64,000 bases of DNA, taken from assembly GCA_025361705.1 (NCBI GenBank), contig JANYJW010000013.1:24572-88571 (forward strand). Direction: 5' to 3'. The DNA comes from Gemmatimonas sp. GTDB taxonomy: Bacteria; Gemmatimonadota; Gemmatimonadetes; Gemmatimonadales; Gemmatimonadaceae. The notes beneath the pieces were generated by a model that worked only from the letters and a program-made list of their open reading frames with translations, was not told where the DNA came from and made no database searches. Position 1 is the first letter of the stretch, and the number at the start of each line of letters is the position of its first letter. Positions 27,063 through 36,213 of the stretch are shown in pieces. A program made the translations under genes and the position numbers.

Positions 27063-27120
27063 GCGGCCTCGACGGGGAGACGGGGTACAATGGGCGACGG
27101 ACGCCCGGTCGCAGAATGTA

Positions 27121-27161
27121 CGAAACCCGGAGCCGCCGCGTTGGAAGGGCCCCGGGTTTCG
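27121..27161 (-). terminator. Hairpin at the end of the nagK-like gene
   Basis: A 10-bp perfect stem, CGAAACCCGG (27121-27130) with CCGGGTTTCG (27152-27161), and a 21-base loop lies 24 bases beyond the stop of the kinase gene. It is suited to ending the minus-strand amino-sugar operon. There is no T-run. Confidence 0.6.
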
Positions 27162-27184
27162 CGCCTGCCGATGCGCCGCTGTCG

Positions 27185-28108
27185 CTACCGCGCGCGCTGC
27201 AACGCCACGCGCACCGCGCCGCGCGCCGGCAGTACCGGCTCACCGCGCACCGTCGCGCCGGGCACCGCGCTCTTGAGGCGGTGTTCCACGAGCTTGCGGA
27301 GAAACGAACCGCGCTCCATCAGTCCGCCGGCAAACGCCACGGGAATCGCGGCGCGCTCTTCGTTGAACAGCTGCCGGGCCAGCGCGCGCACATGCGTCAC
27401 GAGTTCCTCGGCGGCCATCGCCAGCAGCGAGTTGGCGCGCAGGTCGCCCGTGGCGGCCACCGTGATGACGGTGGTGGCCAGCCGCGCGTACGTCGCCGGC
27501 GTGGCCTGCGCGGCCCACGCAATGAGGCCGTCGCTGTCCTCGAGTTCGAGGGCGGTGAGCACCGCAGCAAGCAGCGCCGTGTCGGGTTCACGCCCGTCGG
27601 CCGCCGCGGAGACGACGCTCAACGCCCGGCGGCCAATCCAGGCGCCACTCCCCTCGTCGCCGATGTTCGGCCCCCAGCCGCCGCACCGGCCGAACGCACC
27701 CGTGGGCGAGCGCCCGAAGCACGACGAACCCGTGCCGCTGACGAGCAGTATGCCGGCGCCGTCGCCGAACGCATCCTCGAGCGCGATGGTTGCGTCGGGT
27801 TCGACGATCACGAGGTCGGCCAGTTCGTGCCGCACCAGCGCCTCACGCACGGCCTGACGCTCGGGCTCGCGTCCTGCGCCAGCCAAGCCGGCGCACAGCA
27901 CACGGGGCACCTCACCGGCGCGATCGCCACACGCGGCCAGCGCCTCGCGCACGGTCTCGGCAATCACCCCGGCGGCCTGGGCCGCCTGGCCGGGACGCGC
28001 GGCGCTTCCGCCGCCCGTCGCCGACCCGAGTTCGCGCCCCTGCTCGTCGGCCACGATGACCTTGGTCTTCGAGCCGCCGCCGTCCACGCCAACAATGAGA
28101 AAGCTCAT
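27185..28108 (-). CDS. N-acetylglucosamine-kinase-like BadF/BadG/BcrA/BcrD family ATPase
   Basis: 307 residues of the ASKHA sugar-kinase fold. The phosphate-1 loop is VGVDGGGSKTKVIVAD at the N-terminus, and the second phosphate motif LLVSGTGSSCFGR lies near residue 122. The adenosine-side glycine motif AFAGGLMERGSF lies near 260. The ATG at 28108 starts right at the fold; upstream in-frame codons add no similarity. Related proteins phosphorylate GlcNAc or glucosamine. It is the last gene of a minus-strand run with a symporter and a NagB-type deaminase, which supports an amino-sugar kinase role. MurNAc specificity cannot be excluded. Confidence 0.85.
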   Translation of the reverse strand: MSFLIVGVDGGGSKTKVIVADEQGRELGSATGGGSAARPGQAAQAAGVIAETVREALAACGDRAGEVPRVLCAGLAGAGREPERQAVREALVRHELADLVIVEPDATIALEDAFGDGAGILLVSGTGSSCFGRSPTGAFGRCGGWGPNIGDEGSGAWIGRRALSVVSAAADGREPDTALLAAVLTALELEDSDGLIAWAAQATPATYARLATTVITVAATGDLRANSLLAMAAEELVTHVRALARQLFNEERAAIPVAFAGGLMERGSFLRKLVEHRLKSAVPGATVRGEPVLPARGAVRVALQRAR

Positions 28109-28166
28109 GAGGTCCGGAGAATGACCGCGCAACGCGGCCCGATCAAGAAGGAAGCGGCGCGCCGCG

Positions 28167-29678
28167 TCAGGCGGTGGCCGATGATGGACGGATGTACGAA
28201 CTGATGGTGCCGGCGCTCACGGTGATCGTGGTGCCGATCAGCACGTACCACGGCCACGCGACGTTGGCAAAGGGACCCAAGGCCGCGGCCAACGACGGAT
28301 ACGCGGCGGACAACGGCTTGGCGAAGACGATGAACGCCATCGTGGCGATGCCGACCGACATGCCGACGATCGCGTCGCGCTGCACCGCGCGCTTGACGAA
28401 GATGCCGAGAAAGAAACCGCCAAGCAGTGCGCCCTGCGTGAACGACGCAATGGAGAGCGCAATCACCACCACCGGCGTCTTGCCCTCGGGAAAGAGCAGC
28501 GCGCCAAAGGTCAGCGCCACGCCCCACGCGAGCGCGAACCAGCGGCCCGCGCGGAAGGTCTCCGCCTCGGTGGCCTTGCCCTTGCGGAGCGGCACGTAGA
28601 GGTCGTGCGTCGTCGTCGCGGCCAATGAGTTGATCGCCCCGGAATGCGTGCTCATGGTGGCCGCAAGAATCGACGCCACCAGCAGGCCTATGAGCCCGTG
28701 CGGCATGCGCTCGAAGATGAACGTCGGGAAGATCTGGTCGGGCGAGGTGAAGACCCGCGCGCCGTAGTACGACCACAACCCGACGCCGACGGTCAGAAAG
28801 AGCGTCATCAGGAACAGCACCACGATGCCGCTGCCGATGATCGCCTTTTGGGCGTCGCGCAGTGAGCGCGCCGAGAGCATGCGCTGCACGATCGTCTGGT
28901 CGGCGCCGTGCGACGCCATCGTGAGCACGGCGCCGCCGATGATGCCGGCAAAGACCGTGTGCGGCCGGTCGAGGCCGGTGTAGAAGTCGAAGATGCGCAG
29001 CTTGTCCGCGGCGCGCGCGGCGTCGAGGATGTGCGTCCAGCCACCGCCGACGGCCTGCCCCACGAGCACGGCCGCCGCGATGCCGCCGGTGGCGTACACG
29101 CCGGCCTGCACCAGCTCGGTCCACACCACCGCGCGCATGCCGCCCTTGTACGTGTACAGGATGGTGAGCACGCCCAGCAGCACGATGGCCGCCGGCATCA
29201 CGAACTCGCGGGGCAGCACCGGGCCGATGACGATGGCAATGGGGATGGCCGATGCGAAGACGCGCACCGAGTCGGCCATGCCGCGCGTGGCCATGAACAC
29301 GATCGACGTGAAGCGCCGCGTGGCAGGCCCGAACCGCGTGCCGAGCAGTTCGTACGCCGTCACCAGCTCCCCCTCGAAGTAGCGCGGCAGCAGCACGGTG
29401 GCCACCACCACGCGCCCGAGGATGTAGCCCATGCACACCTGCAGGAAACCGAAGTTGCCGATGACGGCCAGCCCCGGTACCGAGATGAACGTCAGCGCGC
29501 TCGTCTCAGCCGCCACGATGGAGAACATCACCGCCCACCAGGGGATGTTGCGCCCGGCGACAAAGTAGTCCTTGGAGTTCTTCTGGTTCCGTCCCAGCCA
29601 CACGCCCAACGCGGTGGTGCCGCCGAGATACAGGACAAGGACGACGAAATCGAGGAGGCCGAATCGGCTCGGCGTCAC
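28167..29678 (-). CDS. Sodium:solute symporter (SSS family), probable amino-sugar uptake
   Basis: 503 residues, about 13 membrane helices, GTG start. Family marks are the N-terminal GVWLGRNQKNSKDYFVAGRN (about 27-46), WWAVMFSIVAAETSALTF with the sodium-site serines, and the SGAINSLAATTTHDLY loop near residue 350. Position between the kinase and the deaminase/deacetylase genes suggests that it imports GlcNAc, MurNAc or a related sugar; transport specificity is inference from context only. Confidence 0.93.
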   Translation of the reverse strand: MTPSRFGLLDFVVLVLYLGGTTALGVWLGRNQKNSKDYFVAGRNIPWWAVMFSIVAAETSALTFISVPGLAVIGNFGFLQVCMGYILGRVVVATVLLPRYFEGELVTAYELLGTRFGPATRRFTSIVFMATRGMADSVRVFASAIPIAIVIGPVLPREFVMPAAIVLLGVLTILYTYKGGMRAVVWTELVQAGVYATGGIAAAVLVGQAVGGGWTHILDAARAADKLRIFDFYTGLDRPHTVFAGIIGGAVLTMASHGADQTIVQRMLSARSLRDAQKAIIGSGIVVLFLMTLFLTVGVGLWSYYGARVFTSPDQIFPTFIFERMPHGLIGLLVASILAATMSTHSGAINSLAATTTHDLYVPLRKGKATEAETFRAGRWFALAWGVALTFGALLFPEGKTPVVVIALSIASFTQGALLGGFFLGIFVKRAVQRDAIVGMSVGIATMAFIVFAKPLSAAYPSLAAALGPFANVAWPWYVLIGTTITVSAGTISSYIRPSSATA

Positions 29679-29699
29679 GACGCGCCCAGCGCGCGGTGG

Positions 29700-31691
29700 T
29701 CAGTCGACGACATACGCCTCCATGGCGAAGTACTCGGCGAGGCCCAACTGATCGAGGATGCCGGCCGTGTCCTTGTTGCGCTGCTCCACGCGTTGCCAGA
29801 ACTCGCGATCGTCCTGCCCGGGGAAAGGCATCGAGTCCTTCTGGCTCTGGTGCTTGAAGATCGCCTGGATCTTGTACCGCAGTTCCTCCTGCGACATCGG
29901 CACCAGCCACGTCGCCTCCGTGACCGGCCATTCCTGCCAGGCGCCGCGGTACAGCCACACCTCGGGCGCATCGGCCGGCACCTGCAGGTCGTCGGTGCGA
30001 CGCAGCACGTCGATCTTGGCCCCGCGCGTGCGGTTGGGCCACAGCTCCGCGAGTGCGGCGTCGATGGCTTCCTTGCACATCCGGTGCGTGCCGTGCGGGT
30101 CGGACAGGTCGCCGGCGACGAAGACGTACTCGGGCTGCGTCTCCTCGAGGAGCGCGCGCACAAGGGCCACGTCGGCCGGGCCGATGGGGTCCTTCTTGAC
30201 CTCGCCCGTCTGGTAGAACGGCAGGTTCAGGAAGCGGCCGTTTGCCGCGCCGAGTCCGACCGTCTCGAGCCCGCTGATGGCCTCGGCCTCGCGGATCAGG
30301 CGCTTCACCTCGCGGACCTCGTGAATGTCCACGTCGCCGGGCTTCTTGCCGGAGATGAACGCACGCACCGTCGCGGTCAGCGCTGCCACTTCGGCGCCGC
30401 CAATCCCGCGATCGCGGTGCATCCGCTCGAGAAAGTCCACGTGGCGCAGCACGTCGTAGTCGAAGACGGCGATGTTGCCGCTCGTCATGTACGCCACGGT
30501 GATGTCGTTGCCGTTCTCGGTGAGCTTGCGGAGGATGCCGCCCATCGAGATGACATCGTCGTCGGGATGCGGCGAGAAGCAGACGATCTTGCGGCCATGG
30601 GGCAGCTTGCTCTTACCGCGGATCTTGGCGCCCAGCTGGTTGAAGACGAGACCGTTTACGGCGCCCGGGCTTCCGTGACGCGCGACCAGCGATGACATCT
30701 GGTGCTCAGCGTAGTCGCGCTGCGTCAGCTTGAGGAGAGCCTTCTCCACCTTGCGGGAGAGCCAGGTGACCGCCTCAAGCGTGCGGACCGCCGTCCACTC
30801 GACCTCGTCGAGGAGCCACGGCGTTGCCACGCGCGTCAGCTCGACGCTGGCGGCGGTGTCGACGTAAAACGTCGTGGCCGGGTGGCGCTGGAGGAACGTC
30901 GCCGCGACCTCGATGTCGATGGGCCCTTCGACGGCCCGGCGCACCACGCGCGCCTTGTGTTCGCCGGTGGCGATGATGACAATCTCGCGCGCCTCGAGAA
31001 TCGTCGCGACGCCCATCGTGATTGCCTCGCGCGGCACGAAATCCTCGCCAAAGAAGTCGGCGGCGGCGTCGCGCCGCGTCACGGCGTCGAGATGCACCAT
31101 GCGCGTGCGGCTCATCTCGCCAGACCCTGGCTCGTTGAATCCGATGTGCCCCGTCTTGCCGATGCCGAGGATCTGGATGTCGATGCCGCCCGCGTCACGA
31201 ATTGCCTGCTCGTACCCGGCGCACCAGGCGTCGAGCTCGGCGCGCGGCGTGCTGCCGCTGGGCACATGCACCTTGGCCGGGTCGGCGTCCACGTGGGCGA
31301 AGAGATTCTCCCACATGAACTTGTGGTACGAATGAAAGCTGTCCCGCGGCATCGGATAGTACTCGTCCAGATTGAACGAGACGACCCGCTGGAAGCTGAG
31401 CCCCTCCTCGCGATGCAGGCGGATCAGTTCACGGTACGCGCCAATCGGGGTCGATCCGGTGGCGAGGCCAAGGACGGCGTCGCGCCCGTCGGCGTTACGG
31501 GCGCGAATGACGTCGGCAATGCGCCGGGCGACGTGCGTGGCGACGGCCTGGTGGTCGTCGAGGACGACCGTCGGAATCCGTTCGAGAGCTGTGAGTGCGC
31601 CGGAGACATGCGAAGGCCCGCGAGGCGCCGCCGGAGCGGTGTCGCGGGCCTTCGAGGCATGCGCGGCGTCGTGGCGGATGCCAGACGTCAT
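29700..31691 (-). CDS. nagB: Glucosamine-6-phosphate deaminase-like protein fused to a PIG-L/LmbE deacetylase-like domain
   Basis: 663 residues from ATG 31691. The NagB-like domain (about 38-320) has the phosphate loop GLATGSTPIGAY, the catalytic-base region FNLDEYYPM (Asp109) and LGIGKTGHIGFNEPGS (His182, Glu187). The position equal to E. coli Asp141 is Thr180. From about 365 a PIG-L-type domain begins with CFSPHPDDDVISMGG, the metal-binding His-Pro-Asp-Asp motif. The same fusion is known from Bacteroidetes. The likely pathway is de-N-acetylation plus deamination of amino-sugar phosphates to fructose-6-phosphate, fed by the adjacent kinase and symporter. Confidence 0.88.
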   Translation of the reverse strand: MTSGIRHDAAHASKARDTAPAAPRGPSHVSGALTALERIPTVVLDDHQAVATHVARRIADVIRARNADGRDAVLGLATGSTPIGAYRELIRLHREEGLSFQRVVSFNLDEYYPMPRDSFHSYHKFMWENLFAHVDADPAKVHVPSGSTPRAELDAWCAGYEQAIRDAGGIDIQILGIGKTGHIGFNEPGSGEMSRTRMVHLDAVTRRDAAADFFGEDFVPREAITMGVATILEAREIVIIATGEHKARVVRRAVEGPIDIEVAATFLQRHPATTFYVDTAASVELTRVATPWLLDEVEWTAVRTLEAVTWLSRKVEKALLKLTQRDYAEHQMSSLVARHGSPGAVNGLVFNQLGAKIRGKSKLPHGRKIVCFSPHPDDDVISMGGILRKLTENGNDITVAYMTSGNIAVFDYDVLRHVDFLERMHRDRGIGGAEVAALTATVRAFISGKKPGDVDIHEVREVKRLIREAEAISGLETVGLGAANGRFLNLPFYQTGEVKKDPIGPADVALVRALLEETQPEYVFVAGDLSDPHGTHRMCKEAIDAALAELWPNRTRGAKIDVLRRTDDLQVPADAPEVWLYRGAWQEWPVTEATWLVPMSQEELRYKIQAIFKHQSQKDSMPFPGQDDREFWQRVEQRNKDTAGILDQLGLAEYFAMEAYVVD

Positions 31692-31707
31692 TGCAGGAGA
31701 CCCGTGT

Positions 31708-32064
31708 TTATGCAGAGAACGAACTGCCGCACCCACAGCCGCCGGTCGCGCTCGGATTCTTGAACGTGAAACCGGATCCCTGCATGGAGGTGACGTAGTC
31801 GATGGAAACGCCGTTGAGGTACTGCATCGAGAACGGATCGACGAAGACCCGATAGCCATCCTGCACGAGGACGGTATCATCCTCGGCCGCATGGTCCTCG
31901 ATCAGCAGGCTGTACTTGAAACCCGAGCAACCGCCCGGCTGCACGCTGACGCGCAGGCCGCCCACCTCGGGCGACACCCCTTCGGCGGCCATGAACTTCT
32001 TGACCTCGATGGTGGCGTTGGCGGAAATCACGACGGCGATCTCGGGCGTATTCATGGTGCTCAT
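31708..32064 (-). CDS. HesB/IscA-type iron-sulfur cluster assembly accessory protein
   Basis: 118 residues. The three cluster-ligand cysteines are visible: Cys46 in PGGCSGF and Cys110/Cys112 in GGCGCGSSF. The A-type carrier fold (VVISANATIEVKKFM at the start, YVTSMQGSGFTFKNP near the end) is complete. ATG 32064 is chosen for its GGAGG 8 bases upstream. It delivers Fe-S clusters to apoproteins. The NagB/PIG-L gene starts 16 bases downstream, so co-transcription is likely even though the functions differ. Confidence 0.94.
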   Translation of the reverse strand: MSTMNTPEIAVVISANATIEVKKFMAAEGVSPEVGGLRVSVQPGGCSGFKYSLLIEDHAAEDDTVLVQDGYRVFVDPFSMQYLNGVSIDYVTSMQGSGFTFKNPSATGGCGCGSSFSA

Positions 32065-32126
32065 CTGTCTGCCTCCGGATGGGGGGGCGCGCCACACCGC
32101 CGGCGCATGTGCCCAACGGCAGGAAA

Positions 32127-32153
32127 TCTATAGGGAGCAACATCGCGCTTCAA
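32127..32153 (-). promoter_or_regulatory. Possible promoter of the HesB gene
   Basis: On the minus strand TTGAAG (32153-32148) and TATAGA (32132-32127) are spaced 15 bp apart, about 60 bases upstream of the HesB start, in a locally AT-rich patch. The spacing is shorter than ideal, so the call is tentative. Confidence 0.4.
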
Positions 32154-32186
32154 CCACCGGCTGGCGGCGCAGGCCGCAGCGACCGG

Positions 32187-33329
32187 TCAGGCCGGCTGAG
32201 CGCCCGTGGCAAAGGCACCCCGCAGCAGACGCCGTGCCGGTTTCTCGATGCGATCGTGCATGACGACCGACGTCGCGAGGACCACCGGCACGTAGACGCC
32301 AAATGCCACCCATCCCGCCGCCCATTCCGGCGTCCACCAGTGCGCCACCGCGTCCCGATAGTAGTTCAGGAACACCGCGTGAAGGAGATACAGCGAGTAG
32401 GACGCGTCCCCCAGCCGTCGCAGCAGGGGACTGGCAAGCAGGGAGCGGTGCTGCGGCGCAGACGCCGCGGCAATCAGCACGGCGTACGGGAGGGCGAGCC
32501 CAGGCAAGAGGACAATTTCCCGCCAGGCCGACACCGGCTGGCAGGCGGCTGCCACGACGAGTGCCAGCGCCGCAATGGTCACTGGCGTGCCGACGCGTGG
32601 CATGAGGTCAGTGGAGCGCAGCACCTGCGATGCGCATATGCCGATGATGAACTCGGGAAGGCGAACCAGCGGTGACCATGTGGTCAGTCCGGGCACGCTC
32701 CAGCCGGGGAACAGCAGCACCCCCTGGCCGGAACCTTGCGGAACGACGACCAGCACGGCGATGGCAATGAGCCACCCCGTGGCGGCGATCACGGCGAGGC
32801 GCCGCGCGGTCTGGCGCAACAGGATTGGCGCCAGCAGCGGGAACATCAGGTAGAAGAACGCTTCGACCGAGACGGACCACCCGACGCAGTTCCACCAGCA
32901 TCCCCAGCCCGGAATCCACGCCTGCGTCATGGTCACTTGCGCTACACAGGCGCGCGCCAGCAACCGCGTGGAGATCGGGTCGGCTGCGCTGGACAGGGTG
33001 AACGCCAGCGCCGGGAGCGCAAAAACCAACGCGGCGACGTAGGCGGGGTAGACCCGCGCAAATCGCGCCACGAGAAACGAGCGCACCGGGAACGGGCGAT
33101 CCGCGCGGGCTTGGTCGCCGTACACGTGGGCGAGCACAAATCCGGACAGGACGAAGAACAGGCTGACCGCGGAGTCTCCCGCCGCGACAAACGACGCGAG
33201 GGGACCCGGGAGTCCCAGGCGCGGCATGGCATGATGGCACAGCACCCAAAACGCCGCGACAAATCGGATTCCCGTCAGCCCGGGTAACTCAACAGTGGTC
33301 GTGCGCAGTCTAGCGGACTGCGGCCGCAA
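32187..33329 (-). CDS. Acyltransferase-3 family membrane protein (OafA/YrhL type)
   Basis: 380 residues from a TTG that overlaps the end of the upstream gene by 20 bp; no ATG or GTG precedes the domain. The family start ELPGLTGIRFVAAFWVLCHHAMPRL is complete and contains the catalytic-type histidines (His32/33). About ten membrane helices follow, with FFVLSGFVLAHVYG near 60 and YSLYLLHAVFLNYY near 330. It transfers acyl groups to a carbohydrate on the outer face of the inner membrane, possibly a cell-wall or surface glycan given the murein-salvage neighbours. Confidence 0.9.
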   Translation of the reverse strand: MRPQSARLRTTTVELPGLTGIRFVAAFWVLCHHAMPRLGLPGPLASFVAAGDSAVSLFFVLSGFVLAHVYGDQARADRPFPVRSFLVARFARVYPAYVAALVFALPALAFTLSSAADPISTRLLARACVAQVTMTQAWIPGWGCWWNCVGWSVSVEAFFYLMFPLLAPILLRQTARRLAVIAATGWLIAIAVLVVVPQGSGQGVLLFPGWSVPGLTTWSPLVRLPEFIIGICASQVLRSTDLMPRVGTPVTIAALALVVAAACQPVSAWREIVLLPGLALPYAVLIAAASAPQHRSLLASPLLRRLGDASYSLYLLHAVFLNYYRDAVAHWWTPEWAAGWVAFGVYVPVVLATSVVMHDRIEKPARRLLRGAFATGAQPA

Positions 33330-36213
33330 TGAGCGCCTCCACCAGGTCCGCCACGGACTGCCGCACGCCGCCGATCTTCGTATTCTGCCGTGTGGGGTTC
33401 ACGCGATTGGTCAGCAGCACGACAAACAGGTCGTGCGCTGGATCAATCCAGATGCTCGTGCCGGTGAATCCGGTGTGCCCAAACGCGGGCCGTTTCATCA
33501 TCCGGCCCGCAGAGTTGACGCCATTGGGCGTCTCCCAGCCGAGGGCGCGGTTGGAGAAGGTCGAGTCCTGCACCGCGGTGAACAGCATGATGGTCTCCGG
33601 ACTCCAGACGCGCACACCGTCGAGCGTCCCGCCGTTCAAGTAGGCCTGGCAGAGGCGCGCGACATCGGCGGCCGTGGAGAAGAGGCCGGCATGCCCCGAG
33701 ACGCCGCCGAGGATGAACGCGTTCTCGTCGTGCACTTCGCCGCGGATCTGCCGCTGGCGCCACGGATCCACCTCGGTGGGCGCAATTCGGGGGAGCAGCG
33801 ATGCGTCGGGGCGGTACTGCGTGTCGGTCATCTTCAGCGGTCCAAAGACATGCTCCGCGGCGTAGGCGTCGATGCGCTGGCCGCTGACGCGCTGCACCAC
33901 CTGCGCCAGCAGGATGAAGTTGAGGTCGCTGTACAGCATGCGCACGCCCGGCAGGGTGTCGAGCGCCGTCTGAAAGACCAGTTGCATGGCCTGCGCGGCG
34001 TTCGTCGCCTCTTTATACAGCGGCCGCCACGCGGGGAGTCCCGACGAGTGCGTGAGCAGGTGCCGGATGAGCACCTTGTCCTTGTTGGGGCCTTGCCAGT
34101 CGGGGAGGTACTTCTGCACCGGCGCGTTGAGGTCGACTTTGTGCTGTTCCACCAGTTGCATCACCGACGACGTGGTGGCCGTCACCTTGGTGAGCGATGC
34201 CATGTCCCACAAGGTGCGGGCGTCGGGGGCCGGGGCGTCCTTGGCCCAGTCGATGCGGCCGGCGCTGACGGTCGCCAGCACGCGGTCCTTGCGTCCGACA
34301 ATGGCGACGGCGCCGGGGAAGGCCGAGTCGAGCACGGCGCGGTCGAGCAGGTGCTGTAGCGAATCCTTCATGACGGTCGGGAGCGCGTCGCGCGTGAACG
34401 GGAGGATACGCGGCATGCCGTCGCCGCGCGCGTAGAATCCGGGGAGCGAGATGGGTGAGTGGCCGCTGATGGCGCGCTGGCCGGCGATGGCGAGGGCCGA
34501 CGCGGTTTCCACGGTGGCCCCGGTGCCGAACGCCATGGCGTAGGTGCCAATGGTGCGGAACTGCCGGATGACGTACGGATTGCCGTGCGCCACGAGCACG
34601 ACGGGCCGCACGGCGGCCACCGAGTCGAGCCACTGCGCCACCTGCGGAGCGATGGCCAGCTTGCCTTCGCCCTCGATGGTGCGGCCGTGCGTGCTGAACA
34701 CGACGCGCTCGGCGCCGCGGCCCAGGGAGTCGAGTTCGGCGCGCGGCGTGCGCGCGCCAATGCGCTGGCTGCGCGTGCCTGCGCCGAGCGCGGCGCGCAG
34801 CGACGTCGCAAACGACCGTCCGGCGGTGATGTCAGCCTCGGGGGCGTAGGTCAGCACGAGTGTCGGGACGCCGCGTGCGAGCGGCACCAGGTTGCTTCGG
34901 TCGCGCACCAGCGTGATCGCCCTTTCCGCGATCTCCTGCGCCAGCTTGCGATGCGCGAGCGCACCCACGGTGTCGCGCAGCGCTTCAAGCGAGACGAACG
35001 GCCGCTGAATGACGCCCACGCGCAGCTTGGTCTCGAGCAGGCGGCGCACCGACGCATCAATCCGTGCCTCCGCGATGTCGCCGCGCCCCACGGCCGCCAC
35101 CACCGCGTCGATGGCGCGGCGCACGTCGCTTGGTTTGAGCAGCACGTCGGCGCCAGCCTGCACGGCCAGCACGGCGCTCTTTTCAATCGTGTAGCCCGCG
35201 CCGATGCCTTCCATCGAGAGCGCGTCGGTGTAGGCGACACCGGTGAAGCCCAGCGTGTCGCGCAACAGGCCGGTGATGACGTCGCGCCGGAGCGTGGCCG
35301 GCGCGCTGTCCTTGCCGATCGCCGGCAGCGCGATGTGCGCCGACATCACGCCCATCACGCCGGCGGCAATTGCCGCACGGAACGGCACCAGCTCCACCTG
35401 GTCGAGCCGCGCGCGCGAGCTGCGCACCACCGGGAGCGCGAGGTGCGAGTCGGTGTCGGTGTCGCCATGCCCGGGAAAGTGCTTGGCCGTCGCCGCCGCC
35501 CCCGCACTCTGCACCCCGCGGACGAACGCGGCCGTCATCGCCGCCACCTGGGCCGGGTCCTCGCCAAACGACCGCGTGTTGATCACGGGGTTGGCGGGAT
35601 TGTTGTTGACGTCCACGGTGGGTGCGAAGACCACGTTGATGCCGACGGCCATCGCCTCGCGTCCGGTGATCTCGCCGGCCCGCCGCGCGAGTTCCACGTC
35701 GCCCGTCGCCCCAATGGCCATGTTGGCAGGAATCACGGTCGCCGAGCCGGCGCCGTAGGTGTACGGCGCGAAGATGCCGCCCTCGAGCCGCCCGAGGTTT
35801 GGCTCGAGGTCCGAATGCACGAGCAGGGGGATCCTGGCGAGGCGCTGGAGGTCATTGAGCTTTGCCGCCACCTCGATGGGCGTGCCCAGCGACATCGTGA
35901 TGCCGCCGACGCCGTCGCGCACCACCTGATCGCGGACCTCGACATAGCTGGGGTCGGTGGTGCTGGTGTAGTCGCCGAGCACCCAGGCAGAGGTCATCTG
36001 CCCGACCTTTTCGCGCAGCGTGAGTCCGGCAAGGGTTTGCTCGATCCACGTCCGTGCGGCATCGTTCAGTGGCGCGGTAAGCGACGGAGTGAACGCCGGG
36101 GCGGCGGCGCGTGTACCAGTGGGCGACACGGGGGCTGCCGGGCGAAGGCGGCCACACGCTACCGCGGCGAGCGCGGCAAGGGCCATCAGCGAAGCGAGAC
36201 GACGAGCGTGCAT
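33310..36213 (-). CDS. GH3 beta-N-acetylglucosaminidase (NagZ-like) fused to a serine beta-lactamase-fold domain, lipoprotein
   Basis: 967 residues from ATG 36213, which gives a lipoprotein signal ending in AAVAC near residue 20. The GH3 domain (about 45-380) carries the NagZ-specific loop KHFPGHGDTDTDSH from Lys244 with the catalytic His, and the nucleophile Asp in VAYTDALSMEG near residue 329. A GH3 C-terminal-type domain follows. From about 600 a beta-lactamase-fold domain has DMASLTKVT (Ser-x-x-Lys, Ser about 672) and a later YSDLN. The fold combination corresponds to separate NagZ and AmiE/YbbE proteins of the B. subtilis murein-recycling operon. Both activities would act outside the inner membrane. 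Confidence 0.92.
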   Translation of the reverse strand: MHARRLASLMALAALAAVACGRLRPAAPVSPTGTRAAAPAFTPSLTAPLNDAARTWIEQTLAGLTLREKVGQMTSAWVLGDYTSTTDPSYVEVRDQVVRDGVGGITMSLGTPIEVAAKLNDLQRLARIPLLVHSDLEPNLGRLEGGIFAPYTYGAGSATVIPANMAIGATGDVELARRAGEITGREAMAVGINVVFAPTVDVNNNPANPVINTRSFGEDPAQVAAMTAAFVRGVQSAGAAATAKHFPGHGDTDTDSHLALPVVRSSRARLDQVELVPFRAAIAAGVMGVMSAHIALPAIGKDSAPATLRRDVITGLLRDTLGFTGVAYTDALSMEGIGAGYTIEKSAVLAVQAGADVLLKPSDVRRAIDAVVAAVGRGDIAEARIDASVRRLLETKLRVGVIQRPFVSLEALRDTVGALAHRKLAQEIAERAITLVRDRSNLVPLARGVPTLVLTYAPEADITAGRSFATSLRAALGAGTRSQRIGARTPRAELDSLGRGAERVVFSTHGRTIEGEGKLAIAPQVAQWLDSVAAVRPVVLVAHGNPYVIRQFRTIGTYAMAFGTGATVETASALAIAGQRAISGHSPISLPGFYARGDGMPRILPFTRDALPTVMKDSLQHLLDRAVLDSAFPGAVAIVGRKDRVLATVSAGRIDWAKDAPAPDARTLWDMASLTKVTATTSSVMQLVEQHKVDLNAPVQKYLPDWQGPNKDKVLIRHLLTHSSGLPAWRPLYKEATNAAQAMQLVFQTALDTLPGVRMLYSDLNFILLAQVVQRVSGQRIDAYAAEHVFGPLKMTDTQYRPDASLLPRIAPTEVDPWRQRQIRGEVHDENAFILGGVSGHAGLFSTAADVARLCQAYLNGGTLDGVRVWSPETIMLFTAVQDSTFSNRALGWETPNGVNSAGRMMKRPAFGHTGFTGTSIWIDPAHDLFVVLLTNRVNPTRQNTKIGGVRQSVADLVEALIAAAVR

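Noticed and set aside
34459..36207. Long in-frame extension upstream of the DUF1343 gene on the plus strand
   Set aside because: It is antisense to the NagZ/beta-lactamase fusion, translates to His/Arg-rich sequence, and the lipoprotein signal at 36208 marks the true start.
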